Assembly (NCBI GenBank): GCA_009787085.1
Contig: WRGR01000038.1
Location: 1 to 62,641 of the forward strand
DNA from: Actinomycetes bacterium
GTDB lineage: Bacteria; Actinomycetota; Coriobacteriia; Coriobacteriales; UBA8131
DNA: 62,641 nt
Direction: 5' to 3'
Every line of letters begins with the position of its first letter. Position 1 is the first letter of the stretch. The notes under the pieces were generated by a model. That model made no database searches. It was not told where the DNA came from and saw only the letters and a program-made list of their open reading frames with translations. Shown here piece after piece: positions 6,917-15,113 of this stretch. Made by a program: the position numbers and the translations under genes.

Positions 6917-9142
6917 ATGGAGACGGTAATCCTAGAAATGCTTGCGGCTTTGCGGCTGGCCGGCGGCGCTGCGCCAACCGCTGTTCCTGATGGTGGCGCT
7001 GTTGTTTTTGAACCCAGGGCTGTCGCCGCTCCTGCTGAGGCCGCCGTCGCCCCCAAGGGCGCCGCTACCGATGCCTCCGGCGATGCTTTTGCCCCTTCGG
7101 CTGCCGGCAGCGATGAGAAGCTGCTGGAGAAGATCATCCACCGCTATAACCGAGACATCGGCCGCCGCGACGGCTCTTGCTCTAAGAAGCAGTTGCTACC
7201 ATTTTACCTGCAAGTCAAAGCCTCTGATCCCGAGCGCTGGGCGAGCTGGGGCGTTGATGCGCCGTTGGAGCAGCGCTTGGTACGGCTGTTGCGGGTCAAG
7301 CCGCGACGGACCGCTTCCGGTGTGGCCACCATTACTGTCATCACCAAGCCTTGGCCGTGTGCTAGTGACTGCCTGTACTGTCCCAACGACTTGCGGATGC
7401 CGAAGAGCTACCTGCATAACGAACCCGCCTGCCAACGCGCTGAACGTAGCCTCTTCGACCCCTACCTGCAGGTGGCTGCCCGCTTGCGCACCTTGACAGA
7501 GATGGGGCATCGCACGGACAAAATCGAACTGATCGTGCTGGGCGGCACTTGGTGTGACTATCCCGAGGCTTACCAACTGTGGTTTGTGGCCGAGCTGTTC
7601 CGGGCGCTGAACGATGGTTGCGGGGAATGGCAGGAGGATCATGGGGGCGAAGCGGGGGGTCAAGATGCCCACGCTGGTGATCCGGGAATCGGTACCAGCA
7701 GACAAAAGCCCAGCATCGTCGACCAAGAGGCTCGCGCCCGCCGTCAGCTTTACCGCCAGGCTGGCCTCAGCTCAAACGGCGAGCATCTGGCAGCCTTCGT
7801 GGCTACCGCTGCCGAGCAGCTGCACGACGGCCAGCTAGGCTACAACCAGGCTGTTTGCGGACTCTACCAAGACAGCCCGGCTTGGCGGGCCGTGGCCGCT
7901 TGGCAACAGGGTACGCTTGAGCATCTTTACGAACAGCAGCAGGCTAACGAGACCGCCGCTCACCGGGTGGTCGGGTTGGCCGTCGAGACCCGCCCGGACT
8001 CGCTGGATGCTGCTGCCTTGAGGCTGCTCCGGCAACAGGGCTGCACGAAGATCCAAATAGGCATTCAGAGCCTTGATCCCGAACTGCTCCAGATGAACCG
8101 CCGCCACATCAGCTTGCAGCGCATTCAGGAAGCGTTTGCGATCTGCCGCTTGTTCGGCTTCAAAATCCATGCGCACTTCATGTTGAACCTCTACGGGGCG
8201 ACCTGCGAGCGTGACAAGCAGGACTACCAACGGCTGGTGAGCGACCCGCGCTACCTTCCTGACGAGGTGAAGCTCTACCCTTGCGCATTGGTGGACGGCA
8301 CTGGGCTTTGCACACACTATGCTGATGGCACATGGCGGCCATACCGCCTTGACGAGCTGCTGGACGTGCTGGCCGCCGACACCTGCCAGACTCCTCCCTT
8401 CGTCCGTATCTCCCGGATGATCAGGGACATCTCATCCCAAGATATCATGGTGGGGAACAAGATGACCAATCTTCGTCAGTTTGTGGAAGCCAAAGTCGAG
8501 GCTGAAGGGGGGCAGATTCAAGAGATTCGCTACCGGGAGATCAACGCTCAGGCAGTGGCGCTGAAAGACCTGCGGCTAGAGACGCTTTGCTATCAGACGA
8601 CAGTTTCTGAGGAATACTTCTTGCAGTGGTTGGTCGTTGGAGATGATCAGGCCGCTGGAGACAGGCAGGCCGCTGGAGACAGGCCGGCCGCTGGAGACAG
8701 GCCGGCCGCTGGAGACAGGCCGGCCGCTGGAGACAGGCCGGCCGCTGGAGGCAATCCGGGCGCTGTCGGCAAAGTTGTCGGCGACGGTGCCGCGACCGCC
8801 AGCGGCAATCCGGCAGTCACCAACAAGCTGGCCGGCTTCTTGCGGCTTTCCTTGCCAGATGAGGACTACGTGCGCCGCCGTCAGCCAGACTTGCCTGTGG
8901 TGCCGAAAGAGGCGATGATCAGGGAGGTGCATATCTATGGCAAGGTGGCCGGGCTGCACCAAAGCGGCGAAGGCGCACAGCATCTCGGCCTTGGCCGCCA
9001 GTTGATCAAAGTTGCTGCCGACATTGCCAGAGAGCATGGCTATCAAGCACTGAACGTGATCAGCTCGGTGGGTACCAGGGAGTACTACCGCAGCTTGGGT
9101 TTTGTGGACAGCGGCCTCTATCAGAAACTCAAGTTGCTGTAG
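6917..9142 (+). CDS. elp3: Elp3-family tRNA U34 carboxymethyltransferase (radical SAM/GNAT)
   Basis: The central radical SAM domain has the Elp3 cluster motif CASDCLYCPND (C-x3-C-x2-C), GGTW and the RPD-type VETRPDS. The C-terminal GNAT domain includes EGAQHLGLGRQL and ends SLGFVDSGLYQKLKL. Elp3 uses acetyl-CoA and SAM to make cm5U at the tRNA wobble position. At 741 aa it is much longer than typical bacterial homologues (about 550). Three low-complexity inserts explain this: an Ala-rich N-terminus (residues 12-70), a Gly/Gln-rich insert near 7620-7720, and the AAGDRP tandem repeat at 8650-8750 between the two domains. The start is ATG 6917. Confidence 0.85.
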   Translation: METVILEMLAALRLAGGAAPTAVPDGGAVVFEPRAVAAPAEAAVAPKGAATDASGDAFAPSAAGSDEKLLEKIIHRYNRDIGRRDGSCSKKQLLPFYLQVKASDPERWASWGVDAPLEQRLVRLLRVKPRRTASGVATITVITKPWPCASDCLYCPNDLRMPKSYLHNEPACQRAERSLFDPYLQVAARLRTLTEMGHRTDKIELIVLGGTWCDYPEAYQLWFVAELFRALNDGCGEWQEDHGGEAGGQDAHAGDPGIGTSRQKPSIVDQEARARRQLYRQAGLSSNGEHLAAFVATAAEQLHDGQLGYNQAVCGLYQDSPAWRAVAAWQQGTLEHLYEQQQANETAAHRVVGLAVETRPDSLDAAALRLLRQQGCTKIQIGIQSLDPELLQMNRRHISLQRIQEAFAICRLFGFKIHAHFMLNLYGATCERDKQDYQRLVSDPRYLPDEVKLYPCALVDGTGLCTHYADGTWRPYRLDELLDVLAADTCQTPPFVRISRMIRDISSQDIMVGNKMTNLRQFVEAKVEAEGGQIQEIRYREINAQAVALKDLRLETLCYQTTVSEEYFLQWLVVGDDQAAGDRQAAGDRPAAGDRPAAGDRPAAGDRPAAGGNPGAVGKVVGDGAATASGNPAVTNKLAGFLRLSLPDEDYVRRRQPDLPVVPKEAMIREVHIYGKVAGLHQSGEGAQHLGLGRQLIKVAADIAREHGYQALNVISSVGTREYYRSLGFVDSGLYQKLKLL
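8650..8754 (+). repeat. 18-bp tandem repeat within elp3
   Basis: The unit GCCGCTGGAGACAGGCCG is repeated about 5.5 times with only one or two changes, encoding AAGDRP. The near-identity of the units implies recent expansion or contraction. It lies in the linker between the radical SAM and acetyltransferase domains. Confidence 0.95.
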
Positions 9143-9417
9143 GGAATCCGTCTCAGACGGGTTTGGCATGGCTGACAATTTGAGGTATCCCGAGATCAAA
9201 TTGGTGCCTCTCCAGCATAGGATTACGAAACCGTCACTAGGCCTGTTCTCTGCTGTGCTGTTCTTCAGATAGAATATAAGCGTTCGGTTCGGGTGATCGT
9301 GCGCCTTAAGGTGGGTTGATGACTTTTTCTCGAGCGAACAAGCAAGTACGGCTTTGCAGACCTTGCCCAGTGCCCGCAGTGGCGCTCTGGGCTTAAGACG
9401 GAAAGGAAGTAACAGCT

Positions 9418-9921
9418 ATGTTGACAGTGACTTTTGGCGGTGACCCCCTCGAGCTCAAGAACAGGCAGTTGGCGGTAGGGGACAAGCTGCCTGATGCCCG
9501 GCTTTTCGACAACCATATGACTTCTTTTGACATCTCCAGCACCAAGGGGCTGCGCGTTTTCCTGACGCTGCCATCGCTGGACACTCCGGTTTGTGACTTA
9601 GAGGTGCGGACTTTCAACCAAAAGGCCAGTGAGCTGCCCGGTGTCACCATCTATGCGGTGAGCGTCGATCTGCCTTTCGCCCAAGCACGCTGGTGCGGTG
9701 ATGCCCATGTTGATGCCGTCAAATCCATCAGCGACTACAACGGCGCCGAGTTCGGCCGTGCCACCGGCACCTTCATTGAGGCTCTCGCCCTGCTGACCCG
9801 GGCGGTGATCATCGTCGATGCCGATGATACCGTAGTCTACATCCAGTACGTCCCGGAGATCGCCGACCCGCCAGACTACGAGTCTGCCTACGCCTGCATA
9901 GAGCAGCTGGTCAACGGCTAG
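9418..9921 (+). CDS. tpx: Thiol peroxidase (Tpx, atypical 2-Cys peroxiredoxin)
   Basis: The protein is 167 aa, the normal Tpx length. The peroxidatic Cys59 sits in PSLDTPVCD and the resolving Cys93 in RWCG, both as expected for atypical 2-Cys Tpx, which reduces hydroperoxides with thioredoxin. ATG 9418 follows GGAAAGGAAG. A possible -10 (TATAAG or TAGAAT) lies near 9270-9280. The stop codon TAG at 9919-9921 is part of a MITE terminal repeat (CTAGGGAACTGCCGATCAA). Confidence 0.93.
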   Translation: MLTVTFGGDPLELKNRQLAVGDKLPDARLFDNHMTSFDISSTKGLRVFLTLPSLDTPVCDLEVRTFNQKASELPGVTIYAVSVDLPFAQARWCGDAHVDAVKSISDYNGAEFGRATGTFIEALALLTRAVIIVDADDTVVYIQYVPEIADPPDYESAYACIEQLVNG

Positions 9922-9958
9922 GGAACTGCCGATCAAGGTACCGGCTGAAAATCAAAAG

Positions 9959-10000
9959 ACGAACAGAGAAGCTCCCTAACAGGGGGCCTCTCTGTTCGTA
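9959..10000 (+). terminator. Long hairpin downstream of tpx
   Basis: The arm ACGAACAGAGAAGC pairs with GCCTCTCTGTTCGT with one mismatch, extended by CCC/GGG across a short loop. No T tract follows, so it is either a weak terminator or a structured repeat end. Confidence 0.5.
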
Positions 10001-10299
10001 CGAAGTGGAGAAGTGGGATGCGGGCAGCGCCCATCGCGTGGTGAAGCCTTGTCGGCTGCTTATATCCGACATCTTGGCACTCGACGGCCTTGACTCGTCG
10101 CATGGCGAGACTCGCTCCCAGTTTTTGCGCAACATGGTCAAAGACGCATTGGCCAGCTCATCAGCGAAGTAAACTATTGATCTCCCAATCAGCCTGCGCA
10201 TGAAGTCGATGGGCTCGCATGAACTGACCGTGCTAAAACACAGGGAGCCACGTCCTTGTGCCGGTGCCCCTAGGCACTCGGTCTCTTTTTCATTGCCAT

Positions 10300-10680
10300 G
10301 TCTTGATCTATGCACTGCCTGGCCTTCTTAAAGATGATGAGTGGCTCTCACGCCATCTGGACAAAAGGATCAAGATGGAATCGATGATTTTGGGGCTGTC
10401 TGCATTCAGGGGCCAAAGAGGACTCATCAGCAGAAATATTGCTCCGTGGCCTTTTTTCGGGGGATATTCCAGCTGTTAAGGCACCGGCCTCAGGGCTGGA
10501 TACACTTACCCACTTGATTGTCCGGGGCGGCTGGCCGGGATCAATAAGCACCCCCGTTGACAGAGCCTACCGATTGCCGCAAAACTACATCGCCACCTGA
10601 AAGAAAATGATCTCTCCCAAGTTGACGGCACTAGGCGTGATGGTGGGAAAGTGGCGAGGCTTTTGCACTCGTTGGCAAGA
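10300..10680 (+). pseudogene. DUF4143-type AAA ATPase, degenerate C-terminal remnant
   Basis: Reading across three frames gives pieces of the C-terminal region of DUF4143 ATPases. These are a segment around GLSAFRGQRGL (10396), then LDTLTHLIVRGGWPGS at about 10497-10545 with a following ALRLPQNYI-like helix, and GGKVARLLHSLARNAEQ near 10640. Stops and frameshifts separate them, so the gene is dead. The upstream stretch 10001-10300 gave nothing recognisable on either strand. Confidence 0.55.
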
Positions 10681-10930
10681 AATGCCGAACAAAATTCCTG
10701 ACGATGCCGCGGCCAAGGTTATATCGAAGATGGATCCCTACGACCGAAGGCTTGTGCTGTCTTGGATCGACAAGAACCTTGATGGCTGTGAGAATCCCCG
10801 CCAACATGGCAGTGGGCTAGTGGGAACGAGGTCAGGGGAATGGCGCTACCGTATCGGTACATACAGGGAAATAGCCGAGATTCGCGATGAAGATATCCTG
10901 ATCTTGGTTCTGACGATAGGCCATAGGTGA
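10681..10930 (+). pseudogene. RelE/ParE-family toxin, probably a remnant
   Basis: From MDPYDRRLVLSWIDKNL onward the frame matches RelE-type mRNA interferases, ending WRYRIGTYREIAEIRDE and VLTIGHR. The normal beta-strand-1 N-terminus is replaced by sequence fused from the ATPase remnant. The ORF could start at ATG 10681 (82 aa) or further up at 10607. No antitoxin gene is visible next to it, which argues against an active toxin. The catalytic Arg positions of the C-terminus are present. Confidence 0.6.
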
Positions 10931-10936
10931 GATGAG

Positions 10937-11165
10937 ATGTTGGATGAAGCTTACGAGAAGTATTATGGCGTGCTAGCGTACGTGGCAAAAAATCCAAATA
11001 CTCCATCTGAAACTTTAGCGGCTCTTGCAATTAGGAATGACGAACCGGACATCGATTACATCTGCAAAGCTAATGTTTTGGAAAATCCCGGCGCACCCGA
11101 AAACCTGCTAGAAATTATGTCTAGGTCTGGCGATAAAGAAGATCGTATGAGGGTTGCCGGAAATC
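10937..11165 (+). pseudogene. Leucine-rich-repeat-variant (LRV) protein fragment
   Basis: A start at 10937 gives about 76 residues with LRV-like repeats (VAKNPNTPSETLAALA and VLENPGAPENLLEIM). At about 11165 the frame runs into unrelated sequence. The fragment is lower in GC than what follows, so the junction with the ricin-like remnant marks two pieces of different origin joined together. Confidence 0.5.
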
Positions 11166-11378
11166 CTAGTACAGCAGAGCAAGCCCTCGGCCGCCAAGGC
11201 CCAGCGCTTCAAGCTGGAGTACCTGGGCTCTGGCCGCTATGTGCTGGCCTCCGCCCTCGACCCGTCCCTGGCGGTGGCCGTCAAAAACAACAGCGCCAAG
11301 GCCGGAGCCGGCCTGGTGCTGGCCAGGCACACACCCGGCAGTACGACCCAGGCCTTCAAGGTCAAGCTGGCGGGATAG
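11154..11378 (+). pseudogene. Ricin-type beta-trefoil lectin domain, C-terminal fragment
   Basis: The frame carries typical RICIN repeats (AAKAQRFKLEYLGSGRYVL, ASALDPSLAV and a TTQAFKV ending). It is only the last one and a half repeats of such a domain, without start or signal peptide. It is probably the tail of a lost secreted wall-active or binding protein. A direct repeat CAAGCTGGCGNNATAGGCGCT follows at 11364-11384 and 11402-11422. Confidence 0.55.
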
Positions 11379-11476
11379 GCGCTACCCAAGCGTTCCACGG
11401 CCAAGCTGGCGAAATAGGCGCTTGGACACCCCAGCACAGCGGCAGTGGGCGGTTGGCAGAAGTCAGACGGTCATAA

Positions 11477-11523
11477 GCACCCTCCCGGCAGCGCATCTTA
11501 CGACGGTGCTGCCGGGAGGGTGC
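11477..11523 (+). terminator. Perfect 16-bp hairpin downstream of lectin remnant
   Basis: GCACCCTCCCGGCAGC (11477-11492) and its exact inverse GCTGCCGGGAGGGTGC (11508-11523) flank a 15-base loop. No T run follows. It is a very stable structure, probably the old terminator of the lectin gene. Confidence 0.55.
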
Positions 11524-11618
11524 GGCCGCTTAGCATACGGAAGGAAGGAGCAGGGATGGCTTGCGGAGCGCATCGATGGCAATCTGCCTCTGACTCCCCG
11601 GGAAGCGCCGACTAATGC

Positions 11619-11665
11619 AAAACCCATCCCATCACGGCTCAGCAGCCGTGAGATGTCGGGTTTTT
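11619..11665 (+). terminator. Rho-independent terminator upstream of leu leader
   Basis: The inner stem TCACGGCT/AGCCGTGA and outer AAAACCC/GGGTTTTT form a hairpin followed by Ts. A solo MITE end (CGGGAAGCGCCGACTAATGC) precedes it at 11599. It isolates the leu operon from upstream transcription. Confidence 0.7.
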
Positions 11666-11688
11666 GCGCCGTCTAGCGGTACGGGGTA

Positions 11689-11717
11689 TTGACAAGCTGG
11701 CTAACAATGGTCATCCT
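11689..11717 (+). promoter_or_regulatory. Candidate promoter of the leu operon leader
   Basis: TTGACA (11689-11694) is a consensus -35. The best -10 at 17-bp spacing is CATCCT (11712-11717), a weak match. It lies just after the terminator and 40 bp before the leader peptide start. Confidence 0.4.
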
Positions 11718-11757
11718 AGGTTGCGTTGAATTTTCGAAATTTTCGAAGGAGTAGATT

Positions 11758-11856
11758 TTGACCGCATCTCAGAAAACGCTGTTCTTGATTATTAGCTTGC
11801 CGAGCTTGTTGATTAGCGACGGGCTTTATTGGCATGTTGCCAGACAGCGGAGCTAG
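11758..11856 (+). CDS. leuL: Branched-chain leader peptide for leu operon attenuation
   Basis: A TTG start with AAGGAG seven bases upstream opens a 32-codon ORF ending TAG at 11854. The peptide includes TLFLIISLPSLLISDGL: six Leu (four TTG, one CTG, one CTT) and three Ile codons clustered in codons 8-23. It is followed by a small hairpin (CGGTC...GACCG, 11859-11876) and then by a strong terminator. This is the layout of ribosome-mediated attenuators: stalling at Leu or Ile codons would alter folding of the downstream RNA. The operon makes precursors of both leucine and (through citramalate) isoleucine, which fits a leader with both codons. No T-box motif is present. An earlier 15-codon ORF (ATG 11707) ends on the ribosome site of this leader. 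Confidence 0.65.
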   Translation: MTASQKTLFLIISLPSLLISDGLYWHVARQRS

Positions 11857-11884
11857 AGCGGTCATCCCAACGACCGGACTTCGA

Positions 11885-11921
11885 ATCCCCTGCGGCAAGT
11901 GCCGCAGGGGATTTTCATTTT
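11885..11921 (+). terminator. Attenuator terminator before leuA
   Basis: A perfect 12-bp stem ATCCCCTGCGGC/GCCGCAGGGGAT with an AAGT loop is followed by TTTCATTTT. It sits between the leader peptide and leuA, so full expression of leuA requires readthrough. Confidence 0.85.
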
Positions 11922-12027
11922 CCGGCAAAACAAGCATCCGGTAGTTGGGCAGTCAGTTAGAACAGTCAGTTAGGACAGTCAGTCGGCAAGCGGGTTTCTT
12001 TTCAAAGGAGAGCAAAGGAGAGCAGGT

Positions 12028-13545
12028 ATGGCAAGGAGCATTAAGATTTTCGACACGACACTGAGGGACGGGGAGCAGTCGCCCGGCTGCAGTATGAACC
12101 TCAACGAGAAGCTGGAAGTGGCGGCACAGCTAGAGCTGTTGGCGGTAGACGTTATCGAGGCTGGCTTTGCCATCTCATCACCGGGCGACTTCGAGTCGGT
12201 CAAGGCGATTGCTGGGATCCTCAAGAACACCACCGTAGCCAGCCTCTCCCGGGCACTGACCAAGGATATCGATGCTTCTTGGGAGGCACTGAAGGCAGCA
12301 GTATCACCGCGCATCCACATCTTCTTAGCCACTTCGCCGATCCACATGGAGTACAAGCTGAAGATGACCCCTGACGAGGTCTATGAAAGCGCTGTGGCTG
12401 CCGTCAAGTACGCCAAGAAGCTTTGCTCAGATATCGAGTTCTCGGCTGAGGACGCCTCCCGCAGCGATGCCGATTTTCTCCATCGGGTGTTAGAGGGGGT
12501 GATCGAGGCCGGTGCCGTGGTGGTCAACGTGCCGGACACTGTGGGCTATGTCACCCCCAGCGAGTATGCCGCCTTGGTCAGGGGTATCAAGCAGCAGGTG
12601 CCGAACATTGACAAGGCGATGATCTCCGTGCACTGCCACGACGACCTCGGCCTTTCTGTGGCCAACTCGCTGGCTGCCATCGAGGCCGGTGCCGACCAAG
12701 TGGAATGTACCGTCAACGGTATCGGTGAACGGGCTGGCAATACGTCGCTGGAAGAGGTGGTGATGAGCTTGGCGGTACGTAAGGACTACTACCAGGCGGG
12801 CTGTGGTGTCGATACCAAGCAGATCTACCGTACCAGCCGGCTGATCTCCGGCATTACCGGCATGCGGGTGCAGGCCAACAAGGCCATCGTCGGCGAGAAC
12901 GCCTTTGCCCACGAGGCAGGCATCCATCAGCACGGTGTGCTGGCCAACCGCGAGACCTATGAGATCATGACCCCGGAGTCGATCGGCCTTGGCGAGAACA
13001 AGATGGTGCTGGGCAAGCACTCTGGCCGCCATGCCTTTGAGGACAGGATCAAATCCTTCGGCTACACGCTGGACGCCGAGAAGCTGGACGCGGTGTTCGA
13101 GCAGTTCAAAGTGCTGGCAGACAAAAAAAAGGTGGTCAGTGACAAAGACATCGAGGCGCTCATCAGGGGCGGTGCCTTCGCTGCTGAAGAGGTCTACCGC
13201 TTGGATCGCTATGTGATATGCGCCGGCAACACCATCACCACCACCTCCACCGTGCGGCTGCTGCACCAAGGCGAGCAGGTCGAGGAGGTGGCCTCGGGCG
13301 ACGGCCCGGTCAACGCCTCCCTCAGCGCCATCAACAAGCTGGTCGATGTGGATATCGAGCTGGTCGGCTATCAGATAGCGGCAGTCACAGAGGGCCACGA
13401 CGCCCAAGGCGAGGTGAACGTCAAGATCAAGCGCGATAACAAGGTCTATCGCGGCGGCGGCGTCAGCACCGACATCGTCGAGGCCAGCATCCTGGCCTAT
13501 CTCAACGCAATTAATAATATGCTGCAACTGCAAGGAGGGCAATGA
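12028..13545 (+). CDS. leuA: 2-isopropylmalate synthase
   Basis: This enzyme commits to leucine synthesis by condensing acetyl-CoA with 2-oxoisovalerate. The N-terminal TIM barrel begins with FDTTLRDGEQSPG. It has the metal-binding HCHDDLG and NGIGERAGN, then the HEAGIHQHG flexible region and a C-terminal LeuA allosteric domain (last 120 residues), the site of leucine feedback in the family. At 505 aa it is the standard short form. ATG 12028 follows AAGGAGAGCAGGT. The stop overlaps the start of cimA (ATGA). Confidence 0.94.
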   Translation: MARSIKIFDTTLRDGEQSPGCSMNLNEKLEVAAQLELLAVDVIEAGFAISSPGDFESVKAIAGILKNTTVASLSRALTKDIDASWEALKAAVSPRIHIFLATSPIHMEYKLKMTPDEVYESAVAAVKYAKKLCSDIEFSAEDASRSDADFLHRVLEGVIEAGAVVVNVPDTVGYVTPSEYAALVRGIKQQVPNIDKAMISVHCHDDLGLSVANSLAAIEAGADQVECTVNGIGERAGNTSLEEVVMSLAVRKDYYQAGCGVDTKQIYRTSRLISGITGMRVQANKAIVGENAFAHEAGIHQHGVLANRETYEIMTPESIGLGENKMVLGKHSGRHAFEDRIKSFGYTLDAEKLDAVFEQFKVLADKKKVVSDKDIEALIRGGAFAAEEVYRLDRYVICAGNTITTTSTVRLLHQGEQVEEVASGDGPVNASLSAINKLVDVDIELVGYQIAAVTEGHDAQGEVNVKIKRDNKVYRGGGVSTDIVEASILAYLNAINNMLQLQGGQ

Positions 13546-15110
13546 TGAGAAAGGTCGCAGTGTTCGACTCCATGCTCCGGGATGGAGCGCAGGGCGAGGG
13601 CATATCCTTCTCCGTGTTGGACAAGATGAAGATCGTCCGTGAGCTGGACGGTTTGGGGGTGGACTACATAGAGGCCGGCAACCCCGGCTCGAACCCCAAG
13701 GACTTGGAGTTTTTCGAGAAGGTCAAAGACTACCAGTTTGAACACGCCAAGCTGGCGGCCTTCGGTGCCACCCGCCGCAAGGGCATCCGGGCTGCCGATG
13801 ATGCCCAAGTGGCATCGATCATGGCAGCCGGCACCCAGGTGGTGACGATCTTTGGCAAGTCCTGGGACTTCCACGTCACCGAGGTCATCCGCACCACCCT
13901 GGAGGAGAACCTGGAGATGATCGCCGACACAGTGCAGTACTTCAAAGCCCATGGCAAGGAAGTCGTCTACGATGCCGAGCATTTCTTCGACGGCTATAAG
14001 GCCAACCCCGAATACGCCTTGCGTACACTCAAGGCTGCCGAGGCGGCAGGGGCGGACTGCATCTGCCTCTGCGAGACCAACGGTGGTGCCTTGACCAGCG
14101 AGGTCTACCAGATAACCAAGGCGGTGGTGGACGCTCTGCAGGTGCCGGTGGGGATCCACACCCATAACGACGGCGGTATGGCGGTGGCCAACACCGTGGC
14201 TGCCGTCCAGGCCGGCGCGGCGCATGTCCAGGGCACGCTGTTGGGCATCGGCGAGCGTTGCGGCAATGCCAACCTCTCGACGGTCATCGCCGACCTCCAG
14301 TTGAAGTGCGATGTACAGTGTATTCCAGACGATCAGATGGCGAAGCTGACCGAGGCGGTGCGACGGGTGGCAGAAGTCTCTAACCTGACTCTAGACAACT
14401 TCATGCCCTATGTGGGCAAGAGCGCCTTTGCCCATAAGGGCGGCATGCACGCCGACGGGGTGATCAAGGCACCCAAGGCCTTCGAGCACGTTGTGCCGGA
14501 AAGTGTGGGCAACGAGCGCCGCTTCCCGATGTCGGAAGTGGCCGGCAAGGGCACGGTGCTGAAGAAGCTACAGGCCCTCTACCCTGGCTTGGACAAGGAC
14601 TCCCCGCAGATCAAGGCCCTGGCCGACCAGGTCAAGGAGCTGGAGCACCGCGGCTACCAGTTCGAGGGGGCGGACGGCTCCTTTGAGGTGCTGGCCAAGC
14701 GGGAGTTCGAGAACTTCCCGAAGTTCTTCGACATCGAGACCTTCAAGGTCATCGAGGAGCAGACCGAGCGGGACGGCCGCCTGAAGGCCTCGGCGATGAT
14801 CAAGGTGTTTGTCGACGGGGTCAGCGAGATCACCGCCGCCGAGGGCGATGGCCCCGTCAACGCTTTAGACCAAGCTCTGCGTAAGGCGCTTGAGGTCTTT
14901 TATCCGCAGATCAGTGAAGTACACTTAACTGACTATAAGGTTCGGGTCTTGGACTCACACATGTCCACTGCGGCTTTTGTGCGGGTGCTGATCGAATCCA
15001 GCGACGGCACGGATTATTGGACGACCGTCGGTGTCTCCACAGACATCATCGAGGCCAGTGTGATCGCGCTGGCCGACTCTATCGATTACAAACTGTTGAA
15101 AGGGAACTGA
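13542..15110 (+). CDS. cimA: (R)-Citramalate synthase
   Basis: A second LeuA-like enzyme of 522 aa. It has the CimA-type start FDSMLRDGAQGEG, the metal site HTHNDGG, LGIGERCGN, and the CimA hallmark KGGMHADGV with a C-terminal regulatory domain. CimA condenses pyruvate with acetyl-CoA to citramalate, giving 2-oxobutyrate and isoleucine without threonine deaminase. leuC and leuD downstream can process citramalate and leuB methylmalate, so the operon can feed both Leu and Ile. ATG 13542 overlaps the leuA stop; AAGGAGGGC precedes it. Confidence 0.92.
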   Translation: MMRKVAVFDSMLRDGAQGEGISFSVLDKMKIVRELDGLGVDYIEAGNPGSNPKDLEFFEKVKDYQFEHAKLAAFGATRRKGIRAADDAQVASIMAAGTQVVTIFGKSWDFHVTEVIRTTLEENLEMIADTVQYFKAHGKEVVYDAEHFFDGYKANPEYALRTLKAAEAAGADCICLCETNGGALTSEVYQITKAVVDALQVPVGIHTHNDGGMAVANTVAAVQAGAAHVQGTLLGIGERCGNANLSTVIADLQLKCDVQCIPDDQMAKLTEAVRRVAEVSNLTLDNFMPYVGKSAFAHKGGMHADGVIKAPKAFEHVVPESVGNERRFPMSEVAGKGTVLKKLQALYPGLDKDSPQIKALADQVKELEHRGYQFEGADGSFEVLAKREFENFPKFFDIETFKVIEEQTERDGRLKASAMIKVFVDGVSEITAAEGDGPVNALDQALRKALEVFYPQISEVHLTDYKVRVLDSHMSTAAFVRVLIESSDGTDYWTTVGVSTDIIEASVIALADSIDYKLLKGN

Positions 15111-15113
15111 CCC

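Noticed and set aside
8650-8754. Regularly spaced 18-bp repeats as a CRISPR array
   Set aside because: The units are head to tail with no spacers, and they are translated in frame within elp3.
11689-12027. T-box riboswitch before leuA
   Set aside because: No AGGGTGGNACCGCG-type T-box sequence is present; a leader ORF plus hairpins explains the region better.
12490-13542. 350-codon minus-strand ORF opposite leuA
   Set aside because: It is antisense to conserved leuA sequence and rich in His/Asp/Gln as expected for a shadow frame.
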